From Channallabes apus (lineage: Eukaryota; Chordata; Actinopteri; Siluriformes; Clariidae), in NCBI GenBank assembly GCA_030522415.1, contig CM060125.1:28594667-28658666 (forward strand): a DNA stretch of 64,000 nt, written 5' to 3'. The position numbers and the translations under genes are program-made. Below the pieces are notes generated by a model, which ran no database searches, was not told the DNA's origin, and was given only the letters and a program-made list of their open reading frames with translations. Shown piece after piece: positions 22,292 to 33,397 of this stretch. Position 1 is the stretch's first letter, and each line of letters begins with the position of its first letter.

Positions 22292-22497
22292 ACAATTACA
22301 TTTACATTTAGGCATTTGGCAGACGCTCTTATCCAGAGCGACATACATTTTTATCTCATTACACATCTGAGCAGTTGAGGGTTAAGGGCCTTGCTCAAGG
22401 GCCCAACAGTGGCAACTTGGTGGTTGTGGGGTTTGAACCTGGGATCTTCCGAACCATAGTCCAATGCCTTAACCACTGAGCTACACCTGGCCCTAAT
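22292..22497 (-). mobile_element. tRNA-derived SINE with L2-type tail
   Basis: A minus-strand copy of the 6841-7046 family. The tail is at the left (TTTACATTTAGGCATTTGGC) and the tRNA head at the right (B box GGTTTGAACCT in reverse, then CCACTGAGCTA). It lies 0.4 kb before the 22864 exon, antisense to the gene. Confidence 0.92.
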
Positions 22498-22863
22498 TCT
22501 AACACCAGGCTTTTATTCAAATAGACAAACTATTAAGAAAAAGCTCTTATTTGTAATATGGTGTATTTTCATCAGTGGACTTTTTATGTAAAAAGGTTCT
22601 TTATATTTTTAGCCCTTTCTACACCGTGTGTCTACTATTCATTAACAACTTGATGAAAACACCAAGAGGGAAAGAGAGACAAACCCACTGAGGGTAAAAC
22701 AGATCCCTGATGTGTGTCATAGAACTACATAAATATAACTAGAGCTAAAATGCTATGTATATTAATGTTCAAATTCTGTTTATTAGTGATATCGTCTTTT
22801 TGAAAAAAATCTTTTTAAAGCAGGTAGTGAGTTATAAATACACGACCTCTGCGCTGTTCACAG
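22498..22863. other. nrg3 intron
   Basis: Ends in the acceptor CGCTGTTCACAG before the next exon. Nothing else was recognised. Confidence 0.5.
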
Positions 22864-23049
22864 GAGCAACTCAGTCACATGCAACGCTGATCAAAAGAAC
22901 CGGTCAGCGATTCGCCTGTCAGCACGCAGGACTCCACCCATAACCGGAGGAAGACTCAATCCCATTGTAGGCTCCAAGGATTCTGGACCCGCCTACCAGC
23001 ACCTTCAGGAAACAGAAGGACCTGAGAGGGACGTAGCAACGGCAAGAGT
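22864..23049 (+). CDS. nrg3: Neuregulin-3, cytoplasmic exon (found by splice-aware reading)
   Basis: The frame has no long ATG-initiated ORF, so it is easily missed. Entering in phase 2 (AG|G completes Arg), the exon reads SNSVTCNADQKNRSAIRLSA, RRTPPITGGRLNPIVG, SKDSGPAYQHLQETEGPERD and VATAR, with no stop over 61 codons. It parallels human NRG3, where CCSPGQRSGMLHRNAF is followed by RRTPPSPRSRLGGIVG and GPAYQQLEESRIPDQD. The RRTPP, IVG and GPAYQ anchors are the strongest evidence in the window that this gene is nrg3. The donor GTGAGT at 23050 leaves phase 2, matching the last exon. The exon is 186 nt. Confidence 0.88.
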
Positions 23050-23493
23050 GTGAGTGTAAGCCGTTTCATGAAGAATAAGTTGGACTGTCATGGAAGCATG
23101 GCAAGTCATGAAATTACTCTATAATATTAAGGGTACATGTGTTTGAAATAGGCGGAGCCCAGGCACACATGTGGTTAAGGTGAAGGTCAGATTGTGGTAG
23201 GGTTATGGTGGAGGTACAGAGCAGTTGACTAGAGAATGGCATTGACTTTTTAGAGCTTAGATTAAAGGTGGTTTCTGATGCACGTGAGATTTCTGATAAA
23301 AAATTAAATGTAGCATATTCTGTACTGTAGGTAAACTCAAGGTTTCGTTTAGATCGGAGATGGAGGAGGGAAGATTATAGGTGAGGTTAGTTCTGGAAGT
23401 GAAGGTTCTGCCCAGGGTGAAGTTTAGACTGAAGATAGAGGTTCGTCTTGAGATGGGTTTTATACTGCCACCTACAGTTACATACTACACTTA
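23050..23493. other. nrg3 intron with degenerate AGGT-rich sequence
   Basis: Loosely repetitive sequence such as GGTGGAGGTACAG and GGTGAGGTTAG. It continues after the inserted element to about 24090. Probably an old, eroded tandem repeat. Confidence 0.4.
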
Positions 23494-23905
23494 TGCCTCT
23501 TTTCCACTGCATAGTACGGCACAGCACGGTTCAGTACAGCTCACTTCGGTTCGGCTCAGTTCGGCTCGGTTTGCGCTTCCACTGCAGTTTAGTACCGCTT
23601 TAGAGTGGGCGGGATTATTCATGTGTCGTTATAGTTGCGGCGCCTCTACTGCCGTGACATCATCGTAAACGCGCCACATACAAACACACAACAATGGAGC
23701 ATATCGACGGCATGGTGTTCTTCATTCTCGGCATGTGGATGTTTTTAACAGCGAGACGAAGGAGTTTGTTTCAAAAGAGGCTGATGGCAGCCAAAGTAAA
23801 TTTTTGGTTAATACAAAAAGGTGTGTCGGATCCTTCTCTGGCTGTTTCTAAATATAGCGGTTCTGTTGTGTCTCGTGTCGCAAGTTCAGTGACGCAGTAA
23901 TGACG
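23494..23905 (+). mobile_element. PIF/Harbinger-like element, one end lost
   Basis: The left terminus TGCCTCTTTTCCACTGCATA follows TTA. The interior carries the frame MEHIDGMVFFILGMWMF... (23694-23900). Sequence identity to the full element at 59022-59624 stops near 23905 (GCAGTAATGACGA), so the right end is missing. Confidence 0.8.
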
Positions 23906-25359
23906 ATTAGGTTGTTAGTAATGGAATTTAGGTTATAGGTGGAATTTGTAATGAAGGTGAAGTTTGTAACCGAAGTTCGGTACTGTATATGGACTTGTAT
24001 TGTACTGTATCGGTACTGTATATAAGTGGACTTTAGGCTTAAATTTAAATTTTGCCTGGAGGTAGAATTTAGAATATACTGTAGGTGACGCAAAAAAATT
24101 CTGCCAGCAGAATCTTCAAGCTTGACTCATATAAACTCCGCAAGTGTTAAATCAATACTGGGGATTTTACTGTGCACGAGTTTTGCTGTTCCTTGAATGA
24201 AAAGAGTAATGCCATTAGATTTTTTTTTTCTACCTAAATTTTAAACCACAATAAAGTCTACAACTTTGCCAGAACCTTAAACATGAGTATGTTTTATACC
24301 AGGTATTCTGTGTTTCATAAAGTGATTAAAATACTGGTTGTTCTTTATGTTGTTCTTCTATACAGTGACTGGTAGTACATGGGTCATCATGGGTGATTTG
24401 TGCCACAGGGTCTGTTTTTATTAAAGCTCTAAAGCGCGACTGGATAAATGTGTTTGGGTATTTATTAGCCTACATGTGTGTCTGCACCATCCGCCACTGT
24501 GTACATCAAACTTACATTAGGTCTTTTTATTGCAGCAGTAATGTAACTGGTTCTCTGTAGTTTACTCTAGGTAATATGCACTCGTCCGTGTACCACGACG
24601 ACCGCTTGACCACCGGATCATACACCGCTGGTCAAAGCAGTGTGTAACGCTGACCTATTTCTAGTTATGGTCTCTGCGAAATCATCAAACCTGCCCGAAA
24701 ATAACACTCGGCTAAAGAAGAAGCCTGTTTCCATGGAGACAAGCTGGGATGGTGAAGAAAAAACAGAAAGAGAGAGAGAGAGAGAGAGGGACCGATTCAG
24801 TCTGTTTTGCATATGGCGAAAAAAGAGAGAGAAAAATATGGCCAGTCATGTTCTTTATCTGTCAGAATATCTTGCTGTAATTGACATAAAAAAATGTAAT
24901 CTGGAAAGCAGTTGAGTTCTGTATTCTCATGATAATTGATTGTGTTAAAAACTTTGTATAGGAAAAAAAAATATTATTTACTAAATTTATTTAATCACAA
25001 CATCTTGACTTGATTAATTTGACACACAATATGCAAATTCAACATAGAGGTAATATTTCTTTTTGTTAGTACAAATAGGTTTCCTGCCTTTTAATTAATA
25101 AATGCATGATATTACACTTCCAGCTCTGTAATATGTTACATTTAGCTTCATGCCTGTAATTTAAAGCTTAACTATTTTATCTATTTTAGCTCCTATTTTA
25201 TGTCATTAGTGTTAAATGATAAAATAGTTACTGGGGGGAGGGGTGGCAGTATGGATTATAAAACATGAAACTATGAACATTTACTTTTAAAAAAAGAACA
25301 AAATGCAAAATTTACTTTATTATGATGATGATGATTATTATTATTATTATTAATGGTGG
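23906..25359. other. nrg3 intron, nothing recognised
   Basis: Contains a (GA)n run at 24768-24789 and an imperfect GTACTGTAT repeat near 23980-24020. No coding or mobile feature was recognised. Confidence 0.45.
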
Positions 25360-25560
25360 AGTAGTGTTTAGCCTTTTGTCCTCTGCACCTCTGGGATTGA
25401 GGGTTCAATCCCCTTTCCATATTGCCTGTAGTGTGTGAGTGTGCATGTATGTGCTTGTCCCCTACAATGGATTGGACTGTAACCCGTGCAATGACCGGGG
25501 TCCCCTGAGATATCCTCCTTTTGACCCTGGATAAACAGTATAACGTATGAATGAATGATT
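25360..25560 (+). mobile_element. Decayed ATGA-family SINE with internal deletion
   Basis: Head remnants (GTGGAGTAGTGTTTAGCC, GGGTTCAATCCC) join directly to the 3' half (TTGCCTGTAGTGTGTGAGTG, ACAATGGATTGG, CCCTGGATAAACAGTATAAC) and the tail GAATGAATGATT. The central domain is missing. Confidence 0.8.
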
Positions 25561-25623
25561 GATTCAGTATTAACTTGATATTAACTAGAAAACAGTGTCT
25601 ACAGTATATATAAAATCTAAAGT

Positions 25624-25810
25624 GCCAGGGGTAGCTCAGTGGTTAAGGCATTGGACTACGGTTCAGAAGATCCCAGGTTCAAACCCCACAACCACCAAGT
25701 TGCCACTGTTGGGCCCTTGAGCAAGGCCCTTAACCCTCAACTGCTCAGATGTGTAATGAGATAAAAATGTAAGTCGCTCTGGATAAGAGCGTCTGCCAAA
25801 TGCCTAAATG
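25624..25810 (+). mobile_element. tRNA-derived SINE with L2-type tail
   Basis: Nearly identical to the 6841 copy. A short target duplication, TAAAGT, lies at 25618-25623 and 25811-25816. It looks young. Confidence 0.92.
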
Positions 25811-26930
25811 TAAAGTAAACATTAAATTAAATTTTTTAATCCTTGGAAATATTTTAGGAATAATTTTACATTATTATTAGTATTTTATTTTATAGGTATA
25901 TTATTCGTTACATTTATTTATATTTATTTATATATAATTTATAAATTATTTTTATAAATAATTGTAAACAAATTCAAAACAACCAATCCAACCATTTAAT
26001 TTTATATGTTATTGAGTTTGTTTTGTATTTACATTTAAAAAAAATAATAAAACTGTCTAATCTTTATATTAGAGAATGTCCTTACAAAACATTAGTAAGG
26101 TTAATTCTTATTACAGTAGTTGCCCTCCTTATTCTACTGCATTATTTAGGATTTACCTAAAACTAATAGATAAGGTTACATTAACAGAACTGAAATGTAC
26201 TGTACATTGTGAGTCTTTATAACAGACAAGCCTATAACAAGTCCGTCTCTCCGTTTCACTGCATGTCAAATCCTTCTTCCTCGAACCGTTCCTTCCTCAG
26301 CAGGTGAGACAGAGAGAGGATATCTGGAGTCACCTGCTGAGGAGGAGATTACAAGTAGTGAATCATTCAAATGAGATGAAACTTTGTTATACAAAATAGT
26401 AAATCATTAAAATGAGATGAAACGTCGTTATACTTCACCAAGGATGACTTCAATCCCTTATCTAAAAGGCAGCTCATTTATTCTCAACCTATAAGATTCT
26501 ACTCGTCCTGCCAGAGTCCTTGAGGCTTTATTGCCAAAAAAGGAACAGACTACAAAATATATATATATATATTCATTGTTAGGTGAAGTTTGGGTGGTTT
26601 AAAAAAAGAGTATCATTTGACTTTTATTCATTCATTTATTTATTTATTTATTTATTTATTTGGCAGCAAAATATCACATATATAGCTATTTCCCTCTAGC
26701 TATCCATCATATAACACCAAGGTTGCTTATAACTCCGCTAATAAAACTCATCGGAAATGGAGGTCTGGGTTTTATGACGGAACTCGTCAAAACAGTCTGG
26801 GAAAGTCGCCTGGAAGAAAATATCTATATTTAAAGAGTAAATGGACCATGAAAAAGACTAAAAAATGTTAAGCAGCCTTTAGCAAATATAATAGCGTTGT
26901 AGAACTAGAATAGTAAGAATGTTATCCAGA

Positions 26931-26932
<2 letters not shown>
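25811..26932. other. nrg3 intron, nothing recognised
   Basis: AT-rich intron with a (TTTA)n at 26632-26661. A partial inner duplication, AATCATT(C/A)AAATGAGATGAAAC, appears twice at 26359-26382 and 26401-26424. Confidence 0.45.

Positions 26933-27004
<72 letters not shown>
26933..27004. repeat. (AT)n microsatellite
   Basis: About 36 AT units. Confidence 0.95.
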
Positions 27005-27007
<3 letters not shown>

Positions 27008-27199
27008 TAATTTCTGAAATAAGACATTATTTGTAGTGAACATGTGGGGTTTTGATATTGCTCACTAAGCATAAACTATTAATTCACATGCCACAAATGT
27101 TTTCGCATATGTCCATTGTCTTTCCTAGTATCATCCATTACAGGGTTTACGAGCCCTTGATGGGAATTTACATCTTTTTCATATGAATGAAATACCGGG

Positions 27200-27700
27200 A
27201 GATGGGTCAAATATTGACTGATATGTGTTTTTGTCAGGGATTATGATTTCATTCTGAGAGATAAGAAGCAAATAACAATAATGCCGACAACCCCCGATGA
27301 TTTGAGTCGATACCGTTCCAGAACATAGGGTCCGTTTGCCTCAAACCTCTTCTTCTTCCATCAACCACGGAAATGCTGTGAATATATAAAAAAATCCCCG
27401 CAGATCAATTTGCGAGAACATCTCAAGGAGACACAACAAGCTCCGAGTCATGTTTTGCCATTCAGCTCTGAAACAATGCAAATTTCTAGGCGTCTTATGG
27501 GTACTGAACAAATGTCATAATTATGCACTAGAAGCCAAGTGGTCTCTCGAGCGTTTGTTCATTCTGGAAAAAGCCTCATCACTCAGTTTGTCACATTCGA
27601 GAGGGTGTTTACCTTTGTTGATGCAACATTGAAGGGAGTAATTTAGTCCCTCGGATTGCAACTCTTTCATTTACATGCGTGAATGATTCACTGTTTTGCG
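27200..27700. promoter_or_regulatory. Candidate conserved non-coding element before the last nrg3 exon
   Basis: A 500-bp complex block that is not an exon in any frame with splice sites. It contains a perfect POU octamer ATGCAAAT (27476-27483) preceded by AACA, and GCGATTGATGGATG (PBX/MEIS-like) near 27695. It lies 90-600 bp before the terminal exon. The enhancer role is inferred. Confidence 0.3.
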
Positions 27701-27788
27701 ATTGATGGATGTCTTCCCACATTACAATCTATTATTAATAACCTTTTTTCTGTTCCATTCTTTTGATTTCCTTTGTCTCTTTCTGTAG

Positions 27789-28314
27789 GAATATGATAAA
27801 GCCTGATTACACCCCGCACCGGAATATTTTCCAAGGTATGGCACTGTCTCAACCGTGCATGACCCCTAGGAACCTTTGCTCCAGCTCACCAGGAAAGAGA
27901 TCCCTTGCTCCGTATCGGATCCCAATCATCCCTTCCGTCCACTCGCATCAAGACGAGACCTCGTGTATGCAGACGACTTGTGCGGATGCAATGAACCAGA
28001 GAGAACCAGCACGTCAAGGGGGTACCGGGGTTAGACCAGACAACCCATTAGCCAACCCTGTCTGCAACCGAGCAGGTGAAAAGTGGAAGGAAGGCACCCG
28101 TGTGCCAGAGGAGGCTCGAGAAAAGCTTAAAGCCAACACCAACTTAAAGCAGGATGATGACATTTTTCCCAATCTTCACCCGGCGAAAGAGACAGTTTGT
28201 ATTCTCCTTGCAAATGGAACTGGATATGGAGGCCCGGCTCCTAGTGGACCAACAGAAACTCAGTTATTGAATCCCAGAGACGTGCACAAGGACTCCGCCC
28301 AGCTCAGACAATGA
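27789..28314 (+). CDS. nrg3: Neuregulin-3, terminal coding exon
   Basis: Entered in phase 2 after acceptor TTTCTGTAG, so the ATG upstream at 27763 is not a real start. The exon reads NMIKPDYTPHRNIFQGM..., then YRIPIIPSVHSHQDETSCMQ and a long Lys/Glu/Pro-rich part, ending RDVHKDSAQLRQ and TGA at 28312. IPIIPSV...ETxxMQ matches the human VPIIPSVGLEETCLQM block, and the last residues match the human NEIQRDSALTK terminus. The middle, about 110 residues, has no clear counterpart. From memory it replaces a human segment with a leucine-rich ILLETVQEQI helix, of which only CILLANG may remain. With the four upstream exons, the in-window protein is 346 residues. Confidence 0.86.
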
Positions 28315-29450
28315 GGAGTTCTCCTTATGTCTTGTGTGTTGAGAACTGGGCTGCAGTGTTATGTCAAAATCAGTGAATGGAAGCCTACAGTATGGGATCG
28401 TAAAAACCAACTGAACACTCTGAAGGCTTGACATAGTATTTTTTTTTTCATTTTTTTTTTTTAACAGAGTGACAGTCTATAAACTCAACAAAGAAAACAA
28501 AAGATAAATTATTTATATGCATTTATTAAAATGAGGACCTTCTCCTTAGGAAAAAAAAAAAAAGAAAAACCAAATAGTCTGTCATCTCTATGGTGTTTTT
28601 AATTGTATAAATATATATAGATATCTATATATAAATGGCTATAAATATATCTGAATGGTGACCCAGTGAATAAAAATGACACAAAGGAAAATTGGAATGA
28701 AAGAATGGTTTGGGGACATTTTGTAACACCACTCACACCACCACCACCAATACATTGTGCAAGTCTTGGTCCATTTTGTTTAATGCATTCTCCCAAACGT
28801 TTAAAGAGTTAAGCGTGTTCACGAGGGCTGCAGCTGAAACGACTTAAAATATCGTTCCTAAGCTTCCCTGCCAAGGAACATCTCATTCTGGCTTGGAAAT
28901 GGTGCATCACTTTTCAAACATGGACACAACTTACAAAGAAACTGAACTATGGGACTTGAAGCAGTGAGGAACTAAGTGTTTGAACAAGACTTCACTCGGT
29001 TAATGAAAGTGTATCCTGTCCAAGTTATTTTTTGTACTTTGGTGTTTCTCTCCTTTTTTAATTTAATTTTATTTTTTTTAAGTTCTTCTCCCTTGTCAGA
29101 TTGGCTTTTGATATAGATACGAACAGCTCAGCTCAAGTCCTTCTCCACACTTTTCCCCACCTCATACAGCTGGAGCTCAGACTTTCAGCAAAGGAATGAA
29201 GATCCAACCCGTGAACCAAGAGCTTCTGTGTTTTTTTCTTCTTTTTTTTATGATTTTTTTTTTCTGTGAATTATCCGCTGCTTTCTTGGGGAAGGGTAAA
29301 AGAGGGAGTGGTGAAAAAAAGAAGAAAAAAAAAACTACTAATGAAGATGTCTGTGTGAAACTTTCAGATTGGGATGAATGCTTTCTGTTTGAATTTACAA
29401 CCAAATGTGGGGGAAAAAAATAACAATGAATCTTTTGGTGAAAATATTTC
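28315..29450 (+). other. nrg3: nrg3 3' untranslated region (extent uncertain)
   Basis: Non-coding sequence continues after the stop. The first candidate poly(A) signals are ATTAAA near 28525 and AATAAA at 28669-28674. Complex, non-repetitive sequence up to about 29450 suggests a longer 3' UTR, but no later AATAAA was found in it. T- and A-runs near 28440-28460, 28550-28563 and 29230-29330 are low complexity. Confidence 0.5.
28669..28674 (+). promoter_or_regulatory. nrg3: Candidate poly(A) signal of nrg3
   Basis: AATAAA 355 bp downstream of the nrg3 stop codon. It is the first canonical hexamer in the 3' UTR. Confidence 0.5.
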
Positions 29451-29849
29451 TCTGTCTGTTATTATTTGATTTAGTACAGTTCTTTCTGCATGCATGCTCA
29501 CACCATGGTGTACACCTCCTGGGTTTTGGTTATTTCACACTCATACTTGAAATAAGTTGCATATACTGTACAGTAAATTGAGGGGGGAAAAAAGAAAAGA
29601 AATGAAATGGTGACAGAATTCACTTCATTCCAGCACGGCACAGCGTGTTTCCATAATGTAATGCTTCCAGACACAGCACTCGCATACAGCAGGTAAATTA
29701 AAAAGACGACAAAATAGTAAAAACACTACTGCGGTTCCTGCCTGGCAGTAAAACAGGAGAGAAGAGATATTTAGCTGTAAGCAATGTCTTCGTTTCATAT
29801 CTGTTTTTCAGCTTGGATTGCAGCAGCAATATATTGTTTTAAATGATTT

Positions 29850-30180
29850 AGTTTGTAGTTGTTGTGCACCATAGTCACAGGTTGAGGGTTCGAGTCCTGC
29901 CTCAAGTCTGTCTGCATGGAGTTTACAGTACGTGTCCTTCACGTGCATGGTGGGTTTATTCTGGGTACTCTTCTTTCCTTTCACCATTCAATGACATGCG
30001 GAGTAGCTAATTGGCATTTCTAAATTAATGGTTTTGTGTGCGTGTGTGTGTGTGTGTGTATTTGTGCCCAGCAAAGGATTTGGCACCTCATCCAGGAGGT
30101 ACCCCACCATGAGTCTCCCTGGGATAGACTCCAGGCCTCCTGTGACCCTTTTCAGGATGAGTGATATAGAGAATAAGTAA
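29850..30180 (+). mobile_element. Decayed ATGA-family SINE
   Basis: Retains GAGGGTTCGAGTCCTGCC (B box region), GTCTGCATGGAGTTTACAG, AATGACATGCGGAGTAGC, a (GT)n run and CTGGGATAGACTCCAGGCC. It is more diverged than the copies at 10751 and 20742. Confidence 0.82.
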
Positions 30181-30249
30181 TTTTATTTTTGTTTATTTTT
30201 TTTTATTGAATAGTGGTGTTTAATTTGAAAGCAGGAATACAATATTGAA

Positions 30250-30735
30250 ATCTGTACAAATAAGTCACTTTCTCCACTACTGCAGGCTACCTCTGAAAAA
30301 AGGGAAAATAAAGAAAGAGAGAAAGAATGGAAAAAAGGGAGGAGGGAAAAAGAATGGACTCGGGGAAAGATGCAAGGAAGAAAGGAACGACTGGAGGAAA
30401 ACGACTGATTGGGTGAAAATAAGAAAATATAGTAAAGGGAAAGAATGAAGGGAGACAGGAATAGGAGAGGAAATGAATTCAGGGAAGGGTAAAATGAAGA
30501 AAATATATTTATAAAAAAGAAAAGTTCAAAGAAAACAGGAAAATTAAGGGTTAAAGATTAAACAAAGAATGAACATATGAGGAAGGAAACTGTTTAAAAA
30601 GGGGAAAAAACAACATAGAAAATCTAAATTGAGAATAGTATACAGATAAGTGATAAGATAAGATAAAATAAGTGATTCCCTAAATACTGCACATTACCTG
30701 TGAAAGAAGGAAACCAGGATGGAAAAGGTGAAAAG

Positions 30736-30767
<32 letters not shown>

Positions 30768-31345
30768 TTTATTTATTTATTTATTTATTTATTTTATTTT
30801 ATTTTAATTTTTTTGTGAAATATCTTTCATTTTTGCGAAGCTGCTTTGAGACAATGACCATTGTTAAAAGCGCTATATAAATAAAATTGAATTGAATTGA
30901 AAAGGATTGAATGAAGGAAATGAAGATAAAAGGATGGATGAGAGGATGATGCAAGGAAGAAAGATGTGATTGAAAGTGTAAAGATGGAGAAATGATGGGG
31001 AAAAATCAAATCATGAGAGAAGGAAGGTTAATAAAGAAGAGGTGAAAATAAAATAAAAACTGCAGGGAAAGAAATAAGAAAGGGATCGGGGATAGACAGA
31101 AAAATAAAAATAAGCAATCATTAATTTAGGGAAGGCTGCAGAAAGGATATTTGTGAAAAGGAAATGACAAATACTGTAAGAACTGAAGGGGAAAAGTAAA
31201 AAGCAACAATATAGGAAATTAATGGGGAAAATGGGGGGAAGAAGGCGAAGTAAGATTGTAGAAAGAATGACCAAATAAAAGAGAAATGAACGTTGATTAA
31301 GGAATGAAGCCAAGGAAGGAGAAAATGAGTGAAGAAAAGGCAAAA
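30250..31345. repeat. Purine-rich, strand-biased tract
   Basis: For about 1.1 kb the plus strand is dominated by A and G (for example GAAAGAGAGAAAGAATGG, GGAAGGTTAATAAAGAAGAGG), broken only by a TTTA repeat and a retroposon tail. It looks like an eroded GGAAA-type repeat. The minus-strand hydrophobic frames it yields are artefacts. Confidence 0.6.
30738..30905 (+). repeat. (TTTA)n run joined to a retroposon 3' tail
   Basis: A (TTTA)n run at 30738-30806 is followed by GAAGCTGCTTTGAGACAATG, then AAAAGCGCTATATAAATAAA and (ATTGA)n. The tail is the same as at 35128-35190. Confidence 0.8.
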
Positions 31346-31550
31346 TATGATTAATACTGTATATTGTAATCTAAGCTTTCAAGAATGTGGAAGAGCTCAT
31401 TTTCTTAGGAAATCTTATACAAAATAAATCTGAAATGTATCTGCATGCGCATTTTTCCTGTGTTTATGTACTGTAGGTTTCCTCTGGGTTTCTCAGTGTC
31501 CTCCCTCATACTACAGTAGATGGATTGCTTTATAAATAGATTGCTTCTAC

Positions 31551-31589
<39 letters not shown>

Positions 31590-31953
31590 TTCTTCCCTTC
31601 TGCTTAGTGTTCCTTGGATTGGCTCCAGCTCCACTGCCAGCCTGGCCAGGATAAAACATAAGATGAATGAAAGTATTAAAGGTAAAGAACTGATACAATG
31701 TCGTGGCGCAACAAGGTGGAAAATGTCCTGCAGATTCACAGCTGCTCTGGATTTGCTTTAACTCTTTCTTGCACTGTTGTCACATTTGTCCATTTATCTG
31801 ACGAAGATTTGGTCTACACATTATTATTATTGTGTAACATACATATTATATATGTATTATTATGTATTATGTAATCTTTGTCTTGCTTATTTATGGATGT
31901 TTTTATTGATGTATGTCATTTTACAGATAGCACAAAATTAAAATTATTATATA

Positions 31954-31990
<37 letters not shown>

Positions 31991-32740
31991 AAAAAAGATC
32001 TGTCACAGATGTCACTTGGGATCCATTACGTGATCAAACACACCATATACAAATCAAGGTCATGTTATTATTAGAAAATTCTTCTAGCTCACTGAAGCAC
32101 TGGATAAGAATTGTTCTTTCATGTTCTTTCTTCCTCATTCCAATGTTTTGGGGTTTCAAGTAAAATTAAGTGCTACGGATTCAGTCCTGGGAGGAGAGAG
32201 AGAGAGAAACAAACAGTGGATCCATCCTGGTCCCTTCTTCAGTTCATCCTGTGCCACACTGCCACCAGTAGAGGGCAGCCTTTTATCATTTACTGAAGCC
32301 TCATGGCAGATCTGGCTTCAAGCTTGTTTGTGTTTACAGTATGTGAGTATACCAGAGTAGAAGTCCAATACAGTTTAATAAAGAAAATATGCATATTGCT
32401 GAGAAATACAAACTCTAAGAGATCACTTGGCAAACACGCCATGCTTCATTTCTGATCAGATTTTTACACCATTACATTCACTGTTACAGGAATATCATTT
32501 TTTTTTATTTTTGAGTCAGTGAAATTATTGTATTTGTAGCTGATATCTTATACAGGCTTTAAGTCTTTATGACTAAAAATCTTTATATCTTTATAGCAGA
32601 GGATTATTATGCAGTTGCCCAAAAATGTTTGGGAGTTTGTGAAAAGACACCTTTTCTATTATGATAGAGAGATTATGTGATTATGATATATTGCAGTGTT
32701 CACTAGTACAGTCCTTCAGTATTGATCATATCGTCTACAA
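31346..32740. other. Intergenic, nothing recognised beyond microsatellites
   Basis: Contains (TA)n(TG)n at 31552-31590 and (AAT)n at 31952-31988. A SINE-like fragment (CCTTGGATTGGCTCCAGCTC near 31613) may be a remnant of the ATGA family 3' domain. No gene was seen. Confidence 0.45.
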
Positions 32741-32741
32741 T

Positions 32742-32925
32742 CTATTTATGGGTGTGGGTGATTTTCCCAGATTTTCTCCCTAATTTAGTCGTGTCGAATT
32801 CCCACCCGTCATTAGAACATTCCCCCATCAAGGCTACTACTGTACCATTCAGGGATGTCGAAAAACATCATGTGTTTCCTCCGAGCCACGTGACGCCAAA
32901 TGCCAGTATTTCCTAGCATTATCCT
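32742..32925 (-). mobile_element. 3' fragment of the SINE family seen at 37165
   Basis: In reverse it matches the tail half of 37165-37567: TTTTCTCCCTAATTTAGTCG, GTGTCGAATTCCCACCC, and CCGAGCCACGTGACGCC against the CACGTGGATCGGAG region. The tRNA head is absent. Confidence 0.7.
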
Positions 32926-33397
32926 TCAGGATGGATCCCATTGTCCACATTTCTGTTTAATTCCAGATTCAGGTGTCAATTATAGATCATTTATTGTTAA
33001 AAGCACATTAGATTGAATTCAAGCTAATTTAATTTGTACTATAGTGCTTTTAACAAATAAACATTGTCAAAAAGCATCCTTACTGAGCGAGAGAGATGCT
33101 GAACTGATGCAGGGGACAGAGCTTCCACATTCCTAATAGTTAAAAATTATTATTGTGTTATTAGTTTACTTATTAACAAATTTCCTGCTCCGCAGGAATT
33201 TGTTATCATGCTGTTCAGAAACAATCGCTAACTGCTTATAAATAAGTAATTTACTGTATAGTAATTTATTTATATACATAAAAGAAAAACTATAAAAACA
33301 CTTTAAAAAGTTCAAAATTAATTATCAGAAGTATTTTCTTTAACTTTTGTTTTCTTAATTGCATTAATGCTTTTTTTCCCCCTTACCATTATACTAG
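32926..33397. other. Intergenic, nothing recognised
   Basis: AT-rich sequence with no gene or repeat call. Confidence 0.45.

Noticed and set aside
27763..27788. MISFVSFCR as the start of a separate gene
   Set aside because: These codons cover the polypyrimidine tract and acceptor of the last nrg3 exon. The frame continues from the upstream exons in phase 2.
30827..31343. Minus-strand hydrophobic proteins
   Set aside because: They arise from reading a purine-rich tract in reverse (Phe, Leu, Ser). No start context or family match.
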